Of a stretch of DNA of 64,000 nt, positions 1 to 8,485 are shown piece by piece. The translations under genes and the position numbers were made by a program. The stretch is from Paracoccus salipaludis. Lineage in GTDB: Bacteria; Pseudomonadota; Alphaproteobacteria; Rhodobacterales; Rhodobacteraceae. The notes below the pieces were generated by a model, which saw nothing but the letters and a program-made list of their open reading frames with translations, had not been told where the DNA came from and ran no database searches. The stretch spans positions 62,001 to 126,000 of the forward strand of contig NZ_NSJZ01000002.1 of NCBI RefSeq assembly GCF_002287065.1, given 5' to 3'. The first letter of the stretch is position 1. The number at the start of each line of letters is the position of its first letter.

Positions 1-1
1 G

Positions 2-1243
2 CGGTCCGGCGAAATCGCGGGGCAGGGCGGGCGCTACACGGATGTCGTCAACATCGGCATCGGCGGCTCGGACCTTGGCCCCGTCATGGCCGCGCTGGCG
101 CTGGCACCCTATCAGGACGGGCCGAGGCTGCATTTCATTTCCAACGTGGACGGGGCGGACGCCGCCGACACGCTGAAGGGGCTGGACCCCGAAACGACGC
201 TGGTGATCGTGTCCTCCAAGACCTTCACCACCATCGAGACGATGACCAACGCCGAAACGGTCCGCCGCTGGATGGCGGAACGGGTGGATGATCCCGCGGG
301 CCAGTTCGCGGCCGTGTCGAGCGCGCTGGACAGGACCGCCGCCTTCGGCATCGACCCCGAGCGTGTCTTCGGCTTCGCCGATTGGGTGGGCGGGCGCTAT
401 TCGGTCTGGGGTCCGATCGGCCTGTCGCTGATGCTGGGCATCGGGCCGGACCGCTTCGACGAATTCCTGGCGGGCGGACGGGCGATGGACGACCATTTCC
501 GCGCGGCGCCCCCGGACCGCAACCTGCCGGTCATGCTGGCGCTGACCGGCGTCTGGCACCATCAGGTCTGCGGCTATCCGACCCGCGCGGTGCTGCCTTA
601 CGCCAACCGCCTCCTGCGGCTGCCCGCCTATCTGCAGCAGCTCGAGATGGAATCGAACGGCAAGGGCGTCACGATGGACGGGGCGGACCTGTCCCGCCCC
701 TCGGGTCCCGTGGTCTGGGGAGAGCCGGGCACCAACGGCCAGCACGCCTTCTACCAGCTGATCCACCAGGGCACCCAGGTCGTTCCCTGCGAGTTCATCG
801 TCGCCGCCCGCGGGCACGAGCCCGAGCTGGACCACCAGCAGAAGCTGCTGATCGCCAATTGCCTGGCGCAGAGCGGCGCGCTGCTGCGCGGCCGCTCGCT
901 CGAGGAAGCGCGGGCGCTGATGGCGGGCAAGGGGTTGGACGCCGCCGAGGCCGAGCGGCAGGCCCGCCACCGCGTCTTCCCGGGCAACCGTCCCTCGACC
1001 ACGCTGGTGACAAAGGCGCTGACGCCCTTCACCCTGGGCCAGATCGTCGCGCTGTATGAACACCGCGTCTTCGTCGAGGGCGTGATCCTTGGGATCAACA
1101 GCTTCGACCAGTGGGGGGTGGAACTGGGCAAGGAACTGGCGCTGAAGCTGGGCCCGCTGCTGGACGGCGGCGCGGCGGACGGGCAGGACGCCTCGACCCT
1201 TGGGCTGGTGGCGCATATCCGCGAGTTGCGCGGCGAAGGCTGA
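2..1243 (+). CDS. pgi: glucose-6-phosphate isomerase, 5' end cut by the window
   Basis: Interconverts glucose 6-phosphate and fructose 6-phosphate in the cytoplasm. The frame is open from base 2, so the gene begins outside the window; 413 codons are visible against a family length of about 530-550, so roughly 120-130 N-terminal residues are missing. Both family signatures are present: [13 protein letters not shown] (bases about 388-428) and a C-terminal stretch with [11 protein letters not shown] (about 1099-1131). The internal ESNGKGV motif is also intact. An internal ATG at 86 is not the true start, because the conserved [11 protein letters not shown] sugar-phosphate motif lies upstream of it. 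The next gene is convergent, and a palindromic repeat lies between them. Identification is secure. Confidence 0.97.
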   Translation, partial: RSGEIAGQGGRYTDVVNIGIGGSDLGPVMAALALAPYQDGPRLHFISNVDGADAADTLKGLDPETTLVIVSSKTFTTIETMTNAETVRRWMAERVDDPAGQFAAVSSALDRTAAFGIDPERVFGFADWVGGRYSVWGPIGLSLMLGIGPDRFDEFLAGGRAMDDHFRAAPPDRNLPVMLALTGVWHHQVCGYPTRAVLPYANRLLRLPAYLQQLEMESNGKGVTMDGADLSRPSGPVVWGEPGTNGQHAFYQLIHQGTQVVPCEFIVAARGHEPELDHQQKLLIANCLAQSGALLRGRSLEEARALMAGKGLDAAEAERQARHRVFPGNRPSTTLVTKALTPFTLGQIVALYEHRVFVEGVILGINSFDQWGVELGKELALKLGPLLDGGAADGQDASTLGLVAHIRELRGEG

Positions 1244-1344
1244 GCCGACAGGCGCGGGCGGCGGGTGTGTCCGGCCCTCGCGCTGCTCCTCATGACACGC
1301 GGCCGGTTCTCCGCGTGCGGGCCTTGCGTGGAGAGGCGAGGTCG

Positions 1345-1434
1345 CATGGGTATTTCGGATCAGGAAGAAGCTGCGGGGAACTTCCGGCCTGAACCCCGGC
1401 CCGACCTTGGCTTCTCTCTGACCCAAATACCCAT
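1345..1434. repeat. imperfect palindromic intergenic repeat, copy 1
   Basis: The left arm at about 1345-1370 (core ATGGGTATTTCGG) is matched by an inverted right arm at about 1411-1433 (core ACCCAAATACCCAT). The arms are separated by about 40 bases. It lies between the 3' ends of convergent pgi and the hydrolase gene. Related copies are at 34588-34683 and 48321-48395, with half-type copies at 24453-24499 and 42940-42998. A role as a bidirectional terminator is inferred from position and shape. The rest of the 1244-1539 interval shows nothing recognisable. Confidence 0.75.
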
Positions 1435-1539
1435 TCGGCGGTGACGGAGGCACCACGGCAGGAGGTCACGCCCTTTGCCGAAGCTGTTCCCTGACGGCCG
1501 GCGCAGTGCGGGACCGCTTGCAGGAGAAGACCCTCGGGA

Positions 1540-2511
1540 TCAGGCCCGGAACAGTTCAAGGGCGGCGGCCAGGAACTGTTCGGCCACCGGGGCGGATTCG
1601 AACATCAGCTCGTGCCGCGCGCCCGGAAGGTCGAGCAGTCGCGCCCCGGGCCAGACGGCGGCGCGATTCTGCACGGCCGCGCGCGATATGACCGCCTCGG
1701 CCCCGCCCAGGCCGATCAGCGCGGGCAGGTCGGGCGAGGGCAGGGCGGCGAGGCGGCGGCACTCGGCCCGGGCGGCGGCGATCCAGGCATAGGTCGCGCC
1801 CCCCAGCGTGAGGTGGGGCCAGCTTCCCGCCTGTGCCACCAGCCGCGCCCACTGCAGGGGGTCGCCCGTCAGGGCGTTGCCCCGGAAGGGCGCGTCCAGC
1901 AGGTAGGTGCCGCCCCCGCCCGTGCCGATGGCGGTCAGTTCCGCCCGGCCGAGCCGGTGCGCGGTTCCCGTCAGTCCGGTGATGACCGCATCGGGGACGC
2001 GGGGATGGTGCAGCCCCCACATCGGGGCCGAAAAGGCCGCCGTCCGCACGGGCAGCCCGTTCAGCAGCGCTCCCAGGCCGATGCAGCCGCCCATGGAATG
2101 GGCGAGCAGGTGCCAGGGGCGGGGCAGCGCCAGCGCATCGGCGGCCAGCACTATTTCCACCACGTCGGTCTGGTAATCCGCGAAATCCCGGATGTGGCCC
2201 GCGCGGGGATCGGGCAGCAGGCGGTCGGACATCCCCTGTCCGCGCCAGTCGATGGCCAGCACGGCCAGGCCTTCGGCCGCCAGCCGGGCGGCGACAGGGG
2301 CGTATTTCTCAAGATACTCGGTGCGGCCGGGGAACAGCAGCACCGTGCCGGTGGCCTCGCCTTCCGGCTGCCAGAGGCCCAGCCGCAGGCGCAGTCCGTC
2401 CTCGGTCCGAAGGAAGAAGGCCTGTCCCGGCGAGTGTGCCTCGCCGGGCAGTCGGTTCAGAGGCGCGGGCTGGAAACCCGCAAGCCGGATCGCCGGGGCC
2501 CCTGCGTCCAT
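1540..2511 (-). CDS. alpha/beta hydrolase, lysophospholipase / monoglyceride lipase type
   Basis: A 323-residue single-domain alpha/beta hydrolase of the Hydrolase_4 kind. The nucleophile elbow AHSMGG puts the catalytic serine near residue 139. The motif DWRGQGMSD near 88-96 is typical of lysophospholipase L2 (PldB) and monoglyceride lipases. The probable catalytic histidine is near 300 in GARHELMFE. The acid position near 270 reads GGAEAVIS, so glutamate may replace the usual aspartate. There is no signal peptide, so it is probably cytoplasmic. It lies 6 bp after the SCP2 gene on the same strand, suggesting a shared transcript concerned with lipids. The substrate cannot be assigned from sequence. 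Confidence 0.85.
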   Translation of the reverse strand: MDAGAPAIRLAGFQPAPLNRLPGEAHSPGQAFFLRTEDGLRLRLGLWQPEGEATGTVLLFPGRTEYLEKYAPVAARLAAEGLAVLAIDWRGQGMSDRLLPDPRAGHIRDFADYQTDVVEIVLAADALALPRPWHLLAHSMGGCIGLGALLNGLPVRTAAFSAPMWGLHHPRVPDAVITGLTGTAHRLGRAELTAIGTGGGGTYLLDAPFRGNALTGDPLQWARLVAQAGSWPHLTLGGATYAWIAAARAECRRLAALPSPDLPALIGLGGAEAVISRAAVQNRAAVWPGARLLDLPGARHELMFESAPVAEQFLAAALELFRA

Positions 2512-2517
2512 GGGGCG

Positions 2518-2802
2518 TCAGGACAGCGCGGCGCCCAGCTTCATCGCGGCCGGCAGCGAGCCGTCGATCTTCAGCTTGCCCGTCATGTAGGCCATGGTCG
2601 GATTGGTGTCGCCGTTCAGGATGCCCTCGAACGTGTCGCGGTTGGCGGTCAGCGTGACATCGGCCGGCTCGTCGCCCGCGCGCACGCCCTGTTCGTCGAT
2701 CATGATGGCGCCTTCGCCTTCCACCACGAACTTGGCCGAACCGTCGAAGGACGAAATCCGGGCCCCCAGCGCCTTGACGGCCCCTTCAATGACTGCACTC
2801 AT
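2518..2802 (-). CDS. SCP2 sterol-binding domain protein
   Basis: A 94-residue protein consisting only of an SCP2-like lipid-carrier fold. The family pattern is visible: FVVEGEGAIMID, then ADVTLTANRDTFEGILNGDTNP, then MAYMTGKLKIDG. The start at 2802 is chosen because it has a good ribosome binding site (GGGAGAG) seven bases upstream and begins at the domain edge; a longer open frame to 2970 would overlap the divergent TPR gene. Family members bind hydrophobic ligands such as fatty acyl chains. It is followed at 6 bp by the alpha/beta hydrolase on the same strand, so a lipid-related pair is likely. The ligand is unknown. Confidence 0.88.
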   Translation of the reverse strand: MSAVIEGAVKALGARISSFDGSAKFVVEGEGAIMIDEQGVRAGDEPADVTLTANRDTFEGILNGDTNPTMAYMTGKLKIDGSLPAAMKLGAALS

Positions 2803-2852
2803 CAATCTCTCCCAATCTGGCGCCGCGGCGCGGGAATGCTTACATCGTTCAT

Positions 2853-3428
2853 ATGCGCGTGCCGTTGACCCAGTTCCACTCTGCCGCCACGGCATTTGGC
2901 GCGGCACTGCTGTCGATCCTGTTAACGGCAGCGCCATTGGCTGCACAAAGCCCGGAAGAAATGGATTCACTTTTCAGCGAATTGTCCTCGCAGCAGGGGG
3001 ACGGATGGATGCGGGCGCAGTCCGACATCGAGCGGATCTGGTCGCGCTCGGGTTCGGCGGCCCTGGACCTGCTGCTGATGCGGGGCGAGGCCGCGCTGGA
3101 CGCGGGCGACGTGCCGGCCGCCATCGGCCACCTGACCGCGCTGACCGAGAACGCGCCCGGCTTCGCCGCAGGCTGGGCCGCGCGGGCGGTCGCCTTCCAG
3201 CTGGCCGGGGAAACCGGCCCGGCCATGGCGGACCTCGCGCAGGCGCTGCGGCTGGAACCCCGGCACTGGCCCTCGGTCACGCTGCTGGCCACGATCCTCG
3301 AGGACATGGGCGACACCGAACGGGCGCTAGCCGCTTATCGCGAAAGCCTCGCGATCAACCCGCATCAGGAAGAGGCCGAGGATGGCGTCGCCCGCCTGAT
3401 GGCCGAAAGCCAAGGGCAGGACGCCTGA
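2853..3428 (+). CDS. secreted tetratricopeptide-repeat protein
   Basis: 191 residues. It begins with a signal peptide (hydrophobic stretch near residues 10-30, likely cleavage after PLAAQ), so the mature protein is periplasmic. The rest is built of alpha-helical TPR units, with consensus positions clear in AAIGHLTALTENAPGFAAGWAARAV and in DTERALAAYRESLAINPHQEEA. TPR proteins act as protein-protein scaffolds; no enzymatic motif is present. The gene is divergent from the SCP2 gene and ends 1 bp before the Suv3-like helicase, so the two are probably co-transcribed. No specific partner can be named. Confidence 0.85.
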   Translation: MRVPLTQFHSAATAFGAALLSILLTAAPLAAQSPEEMDSLFSELSSQQGDGWMRAQSDIERIWSRSGSAALDLLLMRGEAALDAGDVPAAIGHLTALTENAPGFAAGWAARAVAFQLAGETGPAMADLAQALRLEPRHWPSVTLLATILEDMGDTERALAAYRESLAINPHQEEAEDGVARLMAESQGQDA

Positions 3429-3429
3429 G

Positions 3430-6400
3430 GTGGCGGGTCGCGTCACGGCCGTGCTGGGGCCAACCAATACCGGCAAGACCCATTACGCGATCGAGCGGAT
3501 GCTCGCGCACCGGACCGGCGTCATCGGCCTGCCGCTGCGGCTGCTGGCGCGCGAGGTTTATGACCGGATCGTCAAGGCGCGCGGGCCGTCCGTCGTCGCG
3601 CTGATCACCGGCGAGGAGCGGATCGTCCCCGAGCGCGCCGCCTACTGGGTCGCCACCACCGAGGCCATGCCCGAGGTGCTGGCCGATTTCGTCGCCATTG
3701 ACGAGATCCAGCTTTGCGCCGACCCCGAGCGCGGCCATGTCTTCACCGACCGCCTGCTGAACATGCGCGGCCTGCACGAGACGCTGTTCCTGGGCAGCGC
3801 CACCATGCGGCCCGCTATCGCGGCGCTGGTCCCCGAAGCGCAGTTCATGCGGCGCGAGCGGTTCTCGACGCTGTCCTGGGCCGGGTCGAAGAAGCTCAGC
3901 CGGATGCCGGCGCGCTCGGCCATCGTGGGCTTCAGCGTCGATGACGTTTATGCCACGGCGGAGCTGATCCGCCGGCAGAAGGGCGGCTGCGCGGTGGTCA
4001 TGGGGGCGCTGTCGCCCCGCACCCGGAACGCGCAGGTGGCGATGTATCAGGCGGGCGAGGTCGATTACCTTGTCGCCACCGATGCCATCGGCATGGGCCT
4101 GAACCTCGACATCCGCCACGTCGCCTTCGAGTCGACCCACAAGTTCGACGGCCGCCGCCTGCGGCCCCTGTTCCCGCACGAGCTGGGCCAGATCGCGGGC
4201 CGCGCGGGCCGCCACACCGAGCCCGGCACCTTTGGCGTCACCGGCGAGGCCCAGCCCCTGGACGAGGGCCTGATCGACGCCATCGAGAACCACCGCTTCC
4301 AGCCGATCAGCCGCCTGATCTGGCGCAACTCGTCGCTGGAGTTCGGCACCGTCGAGCGCCTGATCCAGTCGCTGGAACAGCCCTCGGGCAACGAATGGCT
4401 GGGGCGCGGGCGCGAGGCGGACGACATGACGTCGCTCAAGACCCTTTCGGCGCTGCCCGAGATCCGCGACCGGGTGACGCATCCCAAGGACGTGCGGCTG
4501 CTTTGGGACGTTTGCCGCATCCCCGATTTCCGCGGCATTTCGCCGGCCGAGCACACCACCCTGCTGACCCGGATCTTCGGCTTCCTGCAGGACGGCGGCA
4601 TCCCCGGCGACTGGCTGGCGCGCTCGGTGGCGCGCATCGACAAGACGGCCGGCGACATCGACACCCTGTCCAAGCGGCTCGCCTATATCCGCACCTGGAC
4701 CTATGTGGCGCAGCGCAATGGCTGGGTGAGGGACGAAGCCCATTGGCGCGAGGAAACCCGCGCGGTAGAAGATCGGCTGTCTGACGCGCTTCATGCCGCG
4801 CTGACGCAGCGATTCGTGGACCGGCGCACCTCCGTGCTGCTGCGCCGGCTCAAGCAGAAGGAGAGCCTGGTGGCCGAGGTGAACGACAAGGGCGAGGTGA
4901 CGGTCGAGGGCGAATTCGCCGGCCGTCTTGAGGGTTTCCGGTTCCGCACCGACCCGAGCGCCCAGGGCGACGAGGCGAGGATGCTGACCCGCGCCGCCTA
5001 TGAGGCGCTGCGCCCCGAGTTCCACCTGCGCGCGGACCGCTTCTACAACGCGCCGGACACGGAACTGGACTTCACCGTGCAGGGCGGCCTCATGTGGGGC
5101 GGCTCGGCCGTGGGCAAGCTGGTCAAGGGCGCCGATCCGATGAAGCCCGGCATCGAGGTCTTCGTGGACGAGGAAGCGGGCAGCGACGTGGCCGAAAAGG
5201 TCCGCCGCCGCTTGCAGCATTTCATCGACCGCAAGATCGCCGCGGGCTTCGAGCCGCTGATGGCGATGCAGGCCGACGAATCGCTGACGGGCCTTGCCCG
5301 CGGCGTGGCCTTCCGGCTGGTCGAGGCGATGGGCGTGCTGCCGCGCGAAGGCATTGCGTCCGAGATCAAGGAACTGGACCAGGACGCGCGCGGCAGCCTG
5401 CGCAAGCACGGGGTCCGCTTCGGCCAGTTCACCATCTTCCTTCCCGCGCTGCTGAAGCCCGCGCCGACCCGGCTGCGGCTGCTGCTGTCGGCGCTGTGGG
5501 CCGGGGCGGACGAGTTCCCCGAATCACCGCCTCCGGGGCTGGTCACGATCCCGAACCTGCCCGACGTGCCGCGCGATTATTACACGCTGTCGGGCTATCA
5601 CCCGGCGGGCGAGCGCGCGATCCGCATCGACATGCTGGAGCGCCTGGCCGACATGCTGCGCGGCCAGGACAGCCGCGCGGGCTTCGAGGCGACGGCCGAC
5701 ATGCTGTCGATCACCGGCATGACGCTGGACCAGTTCGCGGACCTCATGGGGGGCCTGGGCTACCGCGCCGAGAAGGGTGAGCGGGCCAAGACCCGCGCCG
5801 CCGCCCCGGTCGCGGTTCCCGAGCCTGCCCCGGCTGCCGAGGGCGAGGCGGTCGCACCGATGACCGAGGAGGAAAGCGTCCTTGCCGCCGAGACCCGCGC
5901 CCGCTGGGAGGCCGAGCAGGCCGAGCGCCAGCGCGCCGAGGCCGAAGCGGCCGCCGCGTCGGGCGAGATCGACGAGGCGGCGTCCGAAGGGGCCGAGCCC
6001 GCTCCGGTCGAGATGGAAGGCTTCTACACCTTCACCTGGGCGCCGCGTCCGCGCGGGCCTCGCCGTCAGGGCGGTGACAACGAGGGGCGTGGCAACAACC
6101 GCAGGCCGCGCCGCTTCGACGGCGCGCAGGGCCAGGGCCAGGGCCCGGACCAGGGCCAGCGCCGCGAGGGCCAGCCCCGCGACAGCCAGCCCCGAGAGGG
6201 CCAGCCGCAGGACGCAGCCGCCCCCGAGGGTGCGCGCCGCGATGACCGGCCCCGCGGCGAGCGGCGCTTCGACGGCAAGCGCCGCGAGGACCAGGGCGAG
6301 GGGCAGGGGCGCCACGGCAAGGGCAAGCCGCAGGGCAAGGGCGACCGCGGCAAGTCCGAAGGGCGCCAGGGCGGCAAGGACCGGCCACCCCGCAACGAGG

Positions 6401-6498
6401 GCGGGCGCAGCTTCGAGGCGCGGCCTCCGCGCAACGACAAGCCGATCGACCCCGACAGCCCCTTTGCCGTGCTGGCGGCGCTGAAGAACAAGTCGTGA
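3430..6498 (+). CDS. Suv3-like superfamily 2 RNA helicase with a long disordered tail
   Basis: A 1022-residue helicase of the Suv3 family, the bacterial relatives of the mitochondrial RNA degradation helicase. Walker A is GPTNTGKTH (residues 10-18), motif II is DEIQ (91-94), motif III is GSATM (122-126), and motif VI is in HELGQIAGRAGRH. DEIQ in place of DEAD or DEAH is characteristic of this family. After the helicase core and C-terminal region, residues about 811-860 are Ala/Glu-rich and possibly helical. Residues 863-1022 are low-complexity Gly/Arg/Gln/Asp, such as GQGQGPDQGQRREGQ, and surely disordered and basic. The start is GTG at 3430, 1 bp after the TPR gene. A role in RNA turnover is inferred. 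Confidence 0.9.
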   Translation: MAGRVTAVLGPTNTGKTHYAIERMLAHRTGVIGLPLRLLAREVYDRIVKARGPSVVALITGEERIVPERAAYWVATTEAMPEVLADFVAIDEIQLCADPERGHVFTDRLLNMRGLHETLFLGSATMRPAIAALVPEAQFMRRERFSTLSWAGSKKLSRMPARSAIVGFSVDDVYATAELIRRQKGGCAVVMGALSPRTRNAQVAMYQAGEVDYLVATDAIGMGLNLDIRHVAFESTHKFDGRRLRPLFPHELGQIAGRAGRHTEPGTFGVTGEAQPLDEGLIDAIENHRFQPISRLIWRNSSLEFGTVERLIQSLEQPSGNEWLGRGREADDMTSLKTLSALPEIRDRVTHPKDVRLLWDVCRIPDFRGISPAEHTTLLTRIFGFLQDGGIPGDWLARSVARIDKTAGDIDTLSKRLAYIRTWTYVAQRNGWVRDEAHWREETRAVEDRLSDALHAALTQRFVDRRTSVLLRRLKQKESLVAEVNDKGEVTVEGEFAGRLEGFRFRTDPSAQGDEARMLTRAAYEALRPEFHLRADRFYNAPDTELDFTVQGGLMWGGSAVGKLVKGADPMKPGIEVFVDEEAGSDVAEKVRRRLQHFIDRKIAAGFEPLMAMQADESLTGLARGVAFRLVEAMGVLPREGIASEIKELDQDARGSLRKHGVRFGQFTIFLPALLKPAPTRLRLLLSALWAGADEFPESPPPGLVTIPNLPDVPRDYYTLSGYHPAGERAIRIDMLERLADMLRGQDSRAGFEATADMLSITGMTLDQFADLMGGLGYRAEKGERAKTRAAAPVAVPEPAPAAEGEAVAPMTEEESVLAAETRARWEAEQAERQRAEAEAAAASGEIDEAASEGAEPAPVEMEGFYTFTWAPRPRGPRRQGGDNEGRGNNRRPRRFDGAQGQGQGPDQGQRREGQPRDSQPREGQPQDAAAPEGARRDDRPRGERRFDGKRREDQGEGQGRHGKGKPQGKGDRGKSEGRQGGKDRPPRNEGGRSFEARPPRNDKPIDPDSPFAVLAALKNKS

Positions 6499-6523
6499 CG
6501 CGGGCCGGAGGCCAGCGGCGCTG

Positions 6524-6859
6524 ATGGCGCGCAGGGGCAGGGACCGGGCGCCCGAGGTCGAGGACGCGCCGGCGGACTCGATCCGGCTGGACCGCTGGCT
6601 CTGCCATGCGCGCGTCTTCAAGACCCGCACGATGGCGGCCGAGCGGATCGCGGCGGGGGGCGTGCGCATCAACGGCGCGCCCTGCCGCAAGCCGGGGCAC
6701 GAGGTGAAGGTGGGCGACGTGGTGACGGCCGCCGCCCCCGGGGGCGTGCGCAGCCTGCGCGTCCTGTCGCCCGGCGAGCGCCGCGGCCCCGCCAGCGAGG
6801 CGCGCGAGCTTTACGAGGATCTGGATGCGCCGCCCGTCCCGGATGCGCCGGACGCATGA
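6524..6859 (+). CDS. S4-domain RNA-binding protein, Hsp15-like
   Basis: 111 residues carrying an S4 domain at about residues 19-75: IRLDRWLCHARVFKTRT, then GGVRINGAPC, then VKVGDVVT. This layout matches HslR/Hsp15, which binds free 50S subunits with a stalled nascent chain. The C-terminal tail is short, acidic and proline-rich. It lies 25 bp after the Suv3-like helicase and upstream of fdxA on the same strand, and the neighbourhood of helicase, S4 protein, ferredoxin and CarD is common in this bacterial group. Family membership is clear; the exact Hsp15 function is inferred. Confidence 0.88.
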   Translation: MARRGRDRAPEVEDAPADSIRLDRWLCHARVFKTRTMAAERIAAGGVRINGAPCRKPGHEVKVGDVVTAAAPGGVRSLRVLSPGERRGPASEARELYEDLDAPPVPDAPDA

Positions 6860-6941
6860 CGGCCGCGCAGGCCGCAGCCCGGGTTGAACCCGCCCGGCGA
6901 AAGGCATAGGTGAGGCCCCGCACCTGCCCGCGAGGAATCCG

Positions 6942-7280
6942 ATGACCTATGTCGTGACCGACAACTGCATCATGTGCAAATACACCGATTGCGTCGAGGT
7001 CTGTCCGGTCGACTGCTTCTACGAGGGCGAGAACACGCTGGCGATCCACCCCGACGAGTGCATCGACTGCGGGGTCTGCGAACCCGAATGCCCCGCCGAC
7101 GCGATCCGCCCCGACACCGAGCCGGACATGGAGGCCTGGGTCGAGTTCAACCGGAAATATGCCGAGCAGTGGCCCGTCATCACCCGGAAGAAGGACCCGC
7201 TGCCGACTGCCACCGAAATGGATGGCGTTGCGGGCAAGCTTGAGAAATACTTCTCTCCGACTCCGGGCGAGGGCGACTGA
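6942..7280 (+). CDS. fdxA: 7Fe ferredoxin (one 3Fe-4S and one 4Fe-4S cluster)
   Basis: 112-residue ferredoxin of the Azotobacter FdI type, an electron carrier in the cytoplasm. The cysteine pattern matches it with a shift of one residue. C9, C17 and C50 would bind the 3Fe-4S cluster; C21, C40, C43 and C46 would bind the 4Fe-4S cluster; C25 would be the free cysteine and C12 an extra one. The family C-terminal extension is present ([16 protein letters not shown]). It sits between the S4-domain gene and carD. Low-potential electron transfer is the known role; the partner is not evident here. Confidence 0.95.
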   Translation: MTYVVTDNCIMCKYTDCVEVCPVDCFYEGENTLAIHPDECIDCGVCEPECPADAIRPDTEPDMEAWVEFNRKYAEQWPVITRKKDPLPTATEMDGVAGKLEKYFSPTPGEGD

Positions 7281-7358
7281 GGTCGTCCTTCCTGCAGCGC
7301 GCGGGATGCCGGTTCGGCAGGCCCGGGCGGCCTGATTTGGCGTGCAAGCGCCCGAATA

Positions 7359-7374
7359 CCCCTTCAAGAAGGGG
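7359..7374. terminator. small perfect hairpin between fdxA and carD
   Basis: CCCCTT-CAAG-AAGGGG is a six-base-pair perfect stem with a four-base loop, about 80 bp after the fdxA stop and 170 bp before carD. It is not followed by a clear T run, so it is only a weak candidate terminator or RNA-processing site. The rest of the 7281-7544 gap probably carries the carD promoter, but I cannot place it with certainty. Confidence 0.35.
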
Positions 7375-7544
7375 GTGATTCGTGCTATATCATTGTCACA
7401 TTGGCCACGCTCTCGGGCGTGGGCCAGCTGTTCTGCGGCCCGAAACCTGACAGCCCGGACAGCCGACAAAGATCACACGCACCCCAGGAGGACAAGACCC
7501 TCGGGGGTATTTTGCGCCTCGCAAGACGCGACCTGGAAGGAAGC

Positions 7545-8057
7545 ATGATGTCGAAGACCAAGAAGAACGAGTTTCATCCCGACGATTTCGTGGTCTATCC
7601 GGCCCACGGCGTCGGCCGCATCGTGTCCATCGAAGAGCAGGAGGTCGCCGGCCTCCGTCTTGAGATGTTCGTGATCTCGTTCGACAAGGACAAGATGACC
7701 CTGCGCGTTCCGACCGCCCGCGCGACCGAGATCGGGATGCGCAGCCTCGCCTCGCCCGACATGGTGGACCGCGCGCTGGAAACGCTGAAGGGCAAGGCCC
7801 GCGTCAAGCGCGCCATGTGGTCGCGCCGGGCGCAGGAATACGAACAGAAGATCAACTCGGGCGACCTGCTGTCGATCGCCGAGGTCGTGCGCGACCTGCA
7901 CCGCAGCGACGACCAGCGCGAGCAGTCCTATTCCGAGCGCCAGCTGTACGAAGCCGCGCTGGATCGCCTGACCCGCGAGGTTGCGGCCGTCAGCGGCATG
8001 GACGAGGGGGGCGCGCAGAAGAAGGTCGAGGCCGTTCTGACCGCCCGCGCGGCGTAA
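7545..8057 (+). CDS. carD: CarD family transcriptional regulator
   Basis: 170-residue CarD/CdnL-type factor that binds RNA polymerase beta subunit and stabilises open complexes, notably at rRNA and housekeeping promoters in alphaproteobacteria. The N-terminal RNA-polymerase-interacting domain is evident in FHPDDFVVYPAHGVGRIVSIEEQEVAG. The C-terminal helical DNA-binding half includes MWSRRAQEYEQKINSGDLLSIAEVVRDLHR. The start at 7545 follows a GGAAGG-type ribosome binding site; ATG at 7548 is equally possible. An upstream in-frame extension to 7401 lacks family similarity. A hairpin terminator follows at 8079. Confidence 0.93.
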   Translation: MMSKTKKNEFHPDDFVVYPAHGVGRIVSIEEQEVAGLRLEMFVISFDKDKMTLRVPTARATEIGMRSLASPDMVDRALETLKGKARVKRAMWSRRAQEYEQKINSGDLLSIAEVVRDLHRSDDQREQSYSERQLYEAALDRLTREVAAVSGMDEGGAQKKVEAVLTARAA

Positions 8058-8078
8058 GCGCATTCGTCCGGCAATGCA

Positions 8079-8106
8079 GGGGCGGGTCCGTCGGGCCCGC
8101 CCTTTT
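8079..8106 (+). terminator. rho-independent terminator after carD
   Basis: The sequence from 8080 forms GGGCGGGTCC paired with GGGCCCGCCC (one G-U pair) around a three-base loop, followed by TTTT. It starts 22 bp after the carD stop and also touches the 3' end of the convergent small membrane protein gene. Confidence 0.8.
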
Positions 8107-8366
8107 CATGTCCGGCGCGGCTCGACCAGGGCGATGACCAGCGACATCACGGCAAACCAGGGGACTCCCGCCGCCAGCAGGAAAGGTGCGATCAGTCCAA
8201 GGCTGTGAACCGTCTGGCTGATGTCCCGTCCGGAAAGACGGCATCCTTGGACGCTGCCGCCGGCAAGGTCGCAGCCGGGCAGGAGCGAGACAGCAGCCAG
8301 CGCGATCAGCCAAGCGGCGAGCGCCGCCCCCAGCGGCAGGATGCGGATCAGGCGAAGAAGCCGCAC
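8106..8366 (-). CDS. small hydrophobic membrane protein, unknown function
   Basis: 86 residues with two clear hydrophobic segments. The first is near residues 10-30 (LPLGAALAAWLIALAAVSLLPG) and the second near 57-80 (LGLIAPFLLAAGVPWFAVMSLVIAL). The loop between them holds two cysteines (C32 and C42), which could form a periplasmic disulfide. The C-terminus is basic, ending EPRRT. I do not recognise a family. Codon use looks coding, and it fits the gap between carD and the sulfotransferase gene. It is a probable real inner-membrane gene, but without a conserved-family argument. Confidence 0.6.
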   Translation of the reverse strand: MRLLRLIRILPLGAALAAWLIALAAVSLLPGCDLAGGSVQGCRLSGRDISQTVHSLGLIAPFLLAAGVPWFAVMSLVIALVEPRRT

Positions 8367-8485
8367 CTACCCGGCCGCCTCTTGCCTTGCGGCTTTGCGC
8401 TCATCCTCCACCTGCGGCATCGACTCCGGCTCCCCGCCTGAAGTATGGCTCACCCGCGCGTCGCCTTCGACAGGAAGGGCTACCC

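Noticed and set aside
6120-6420. Nucleotide repeats suggesting a mobile or recent expansion in the helicase gene
   Set aside because: The CAGGGC-type repeats are explained by the Gln/Gly-rich disordered tail and stay in frame.
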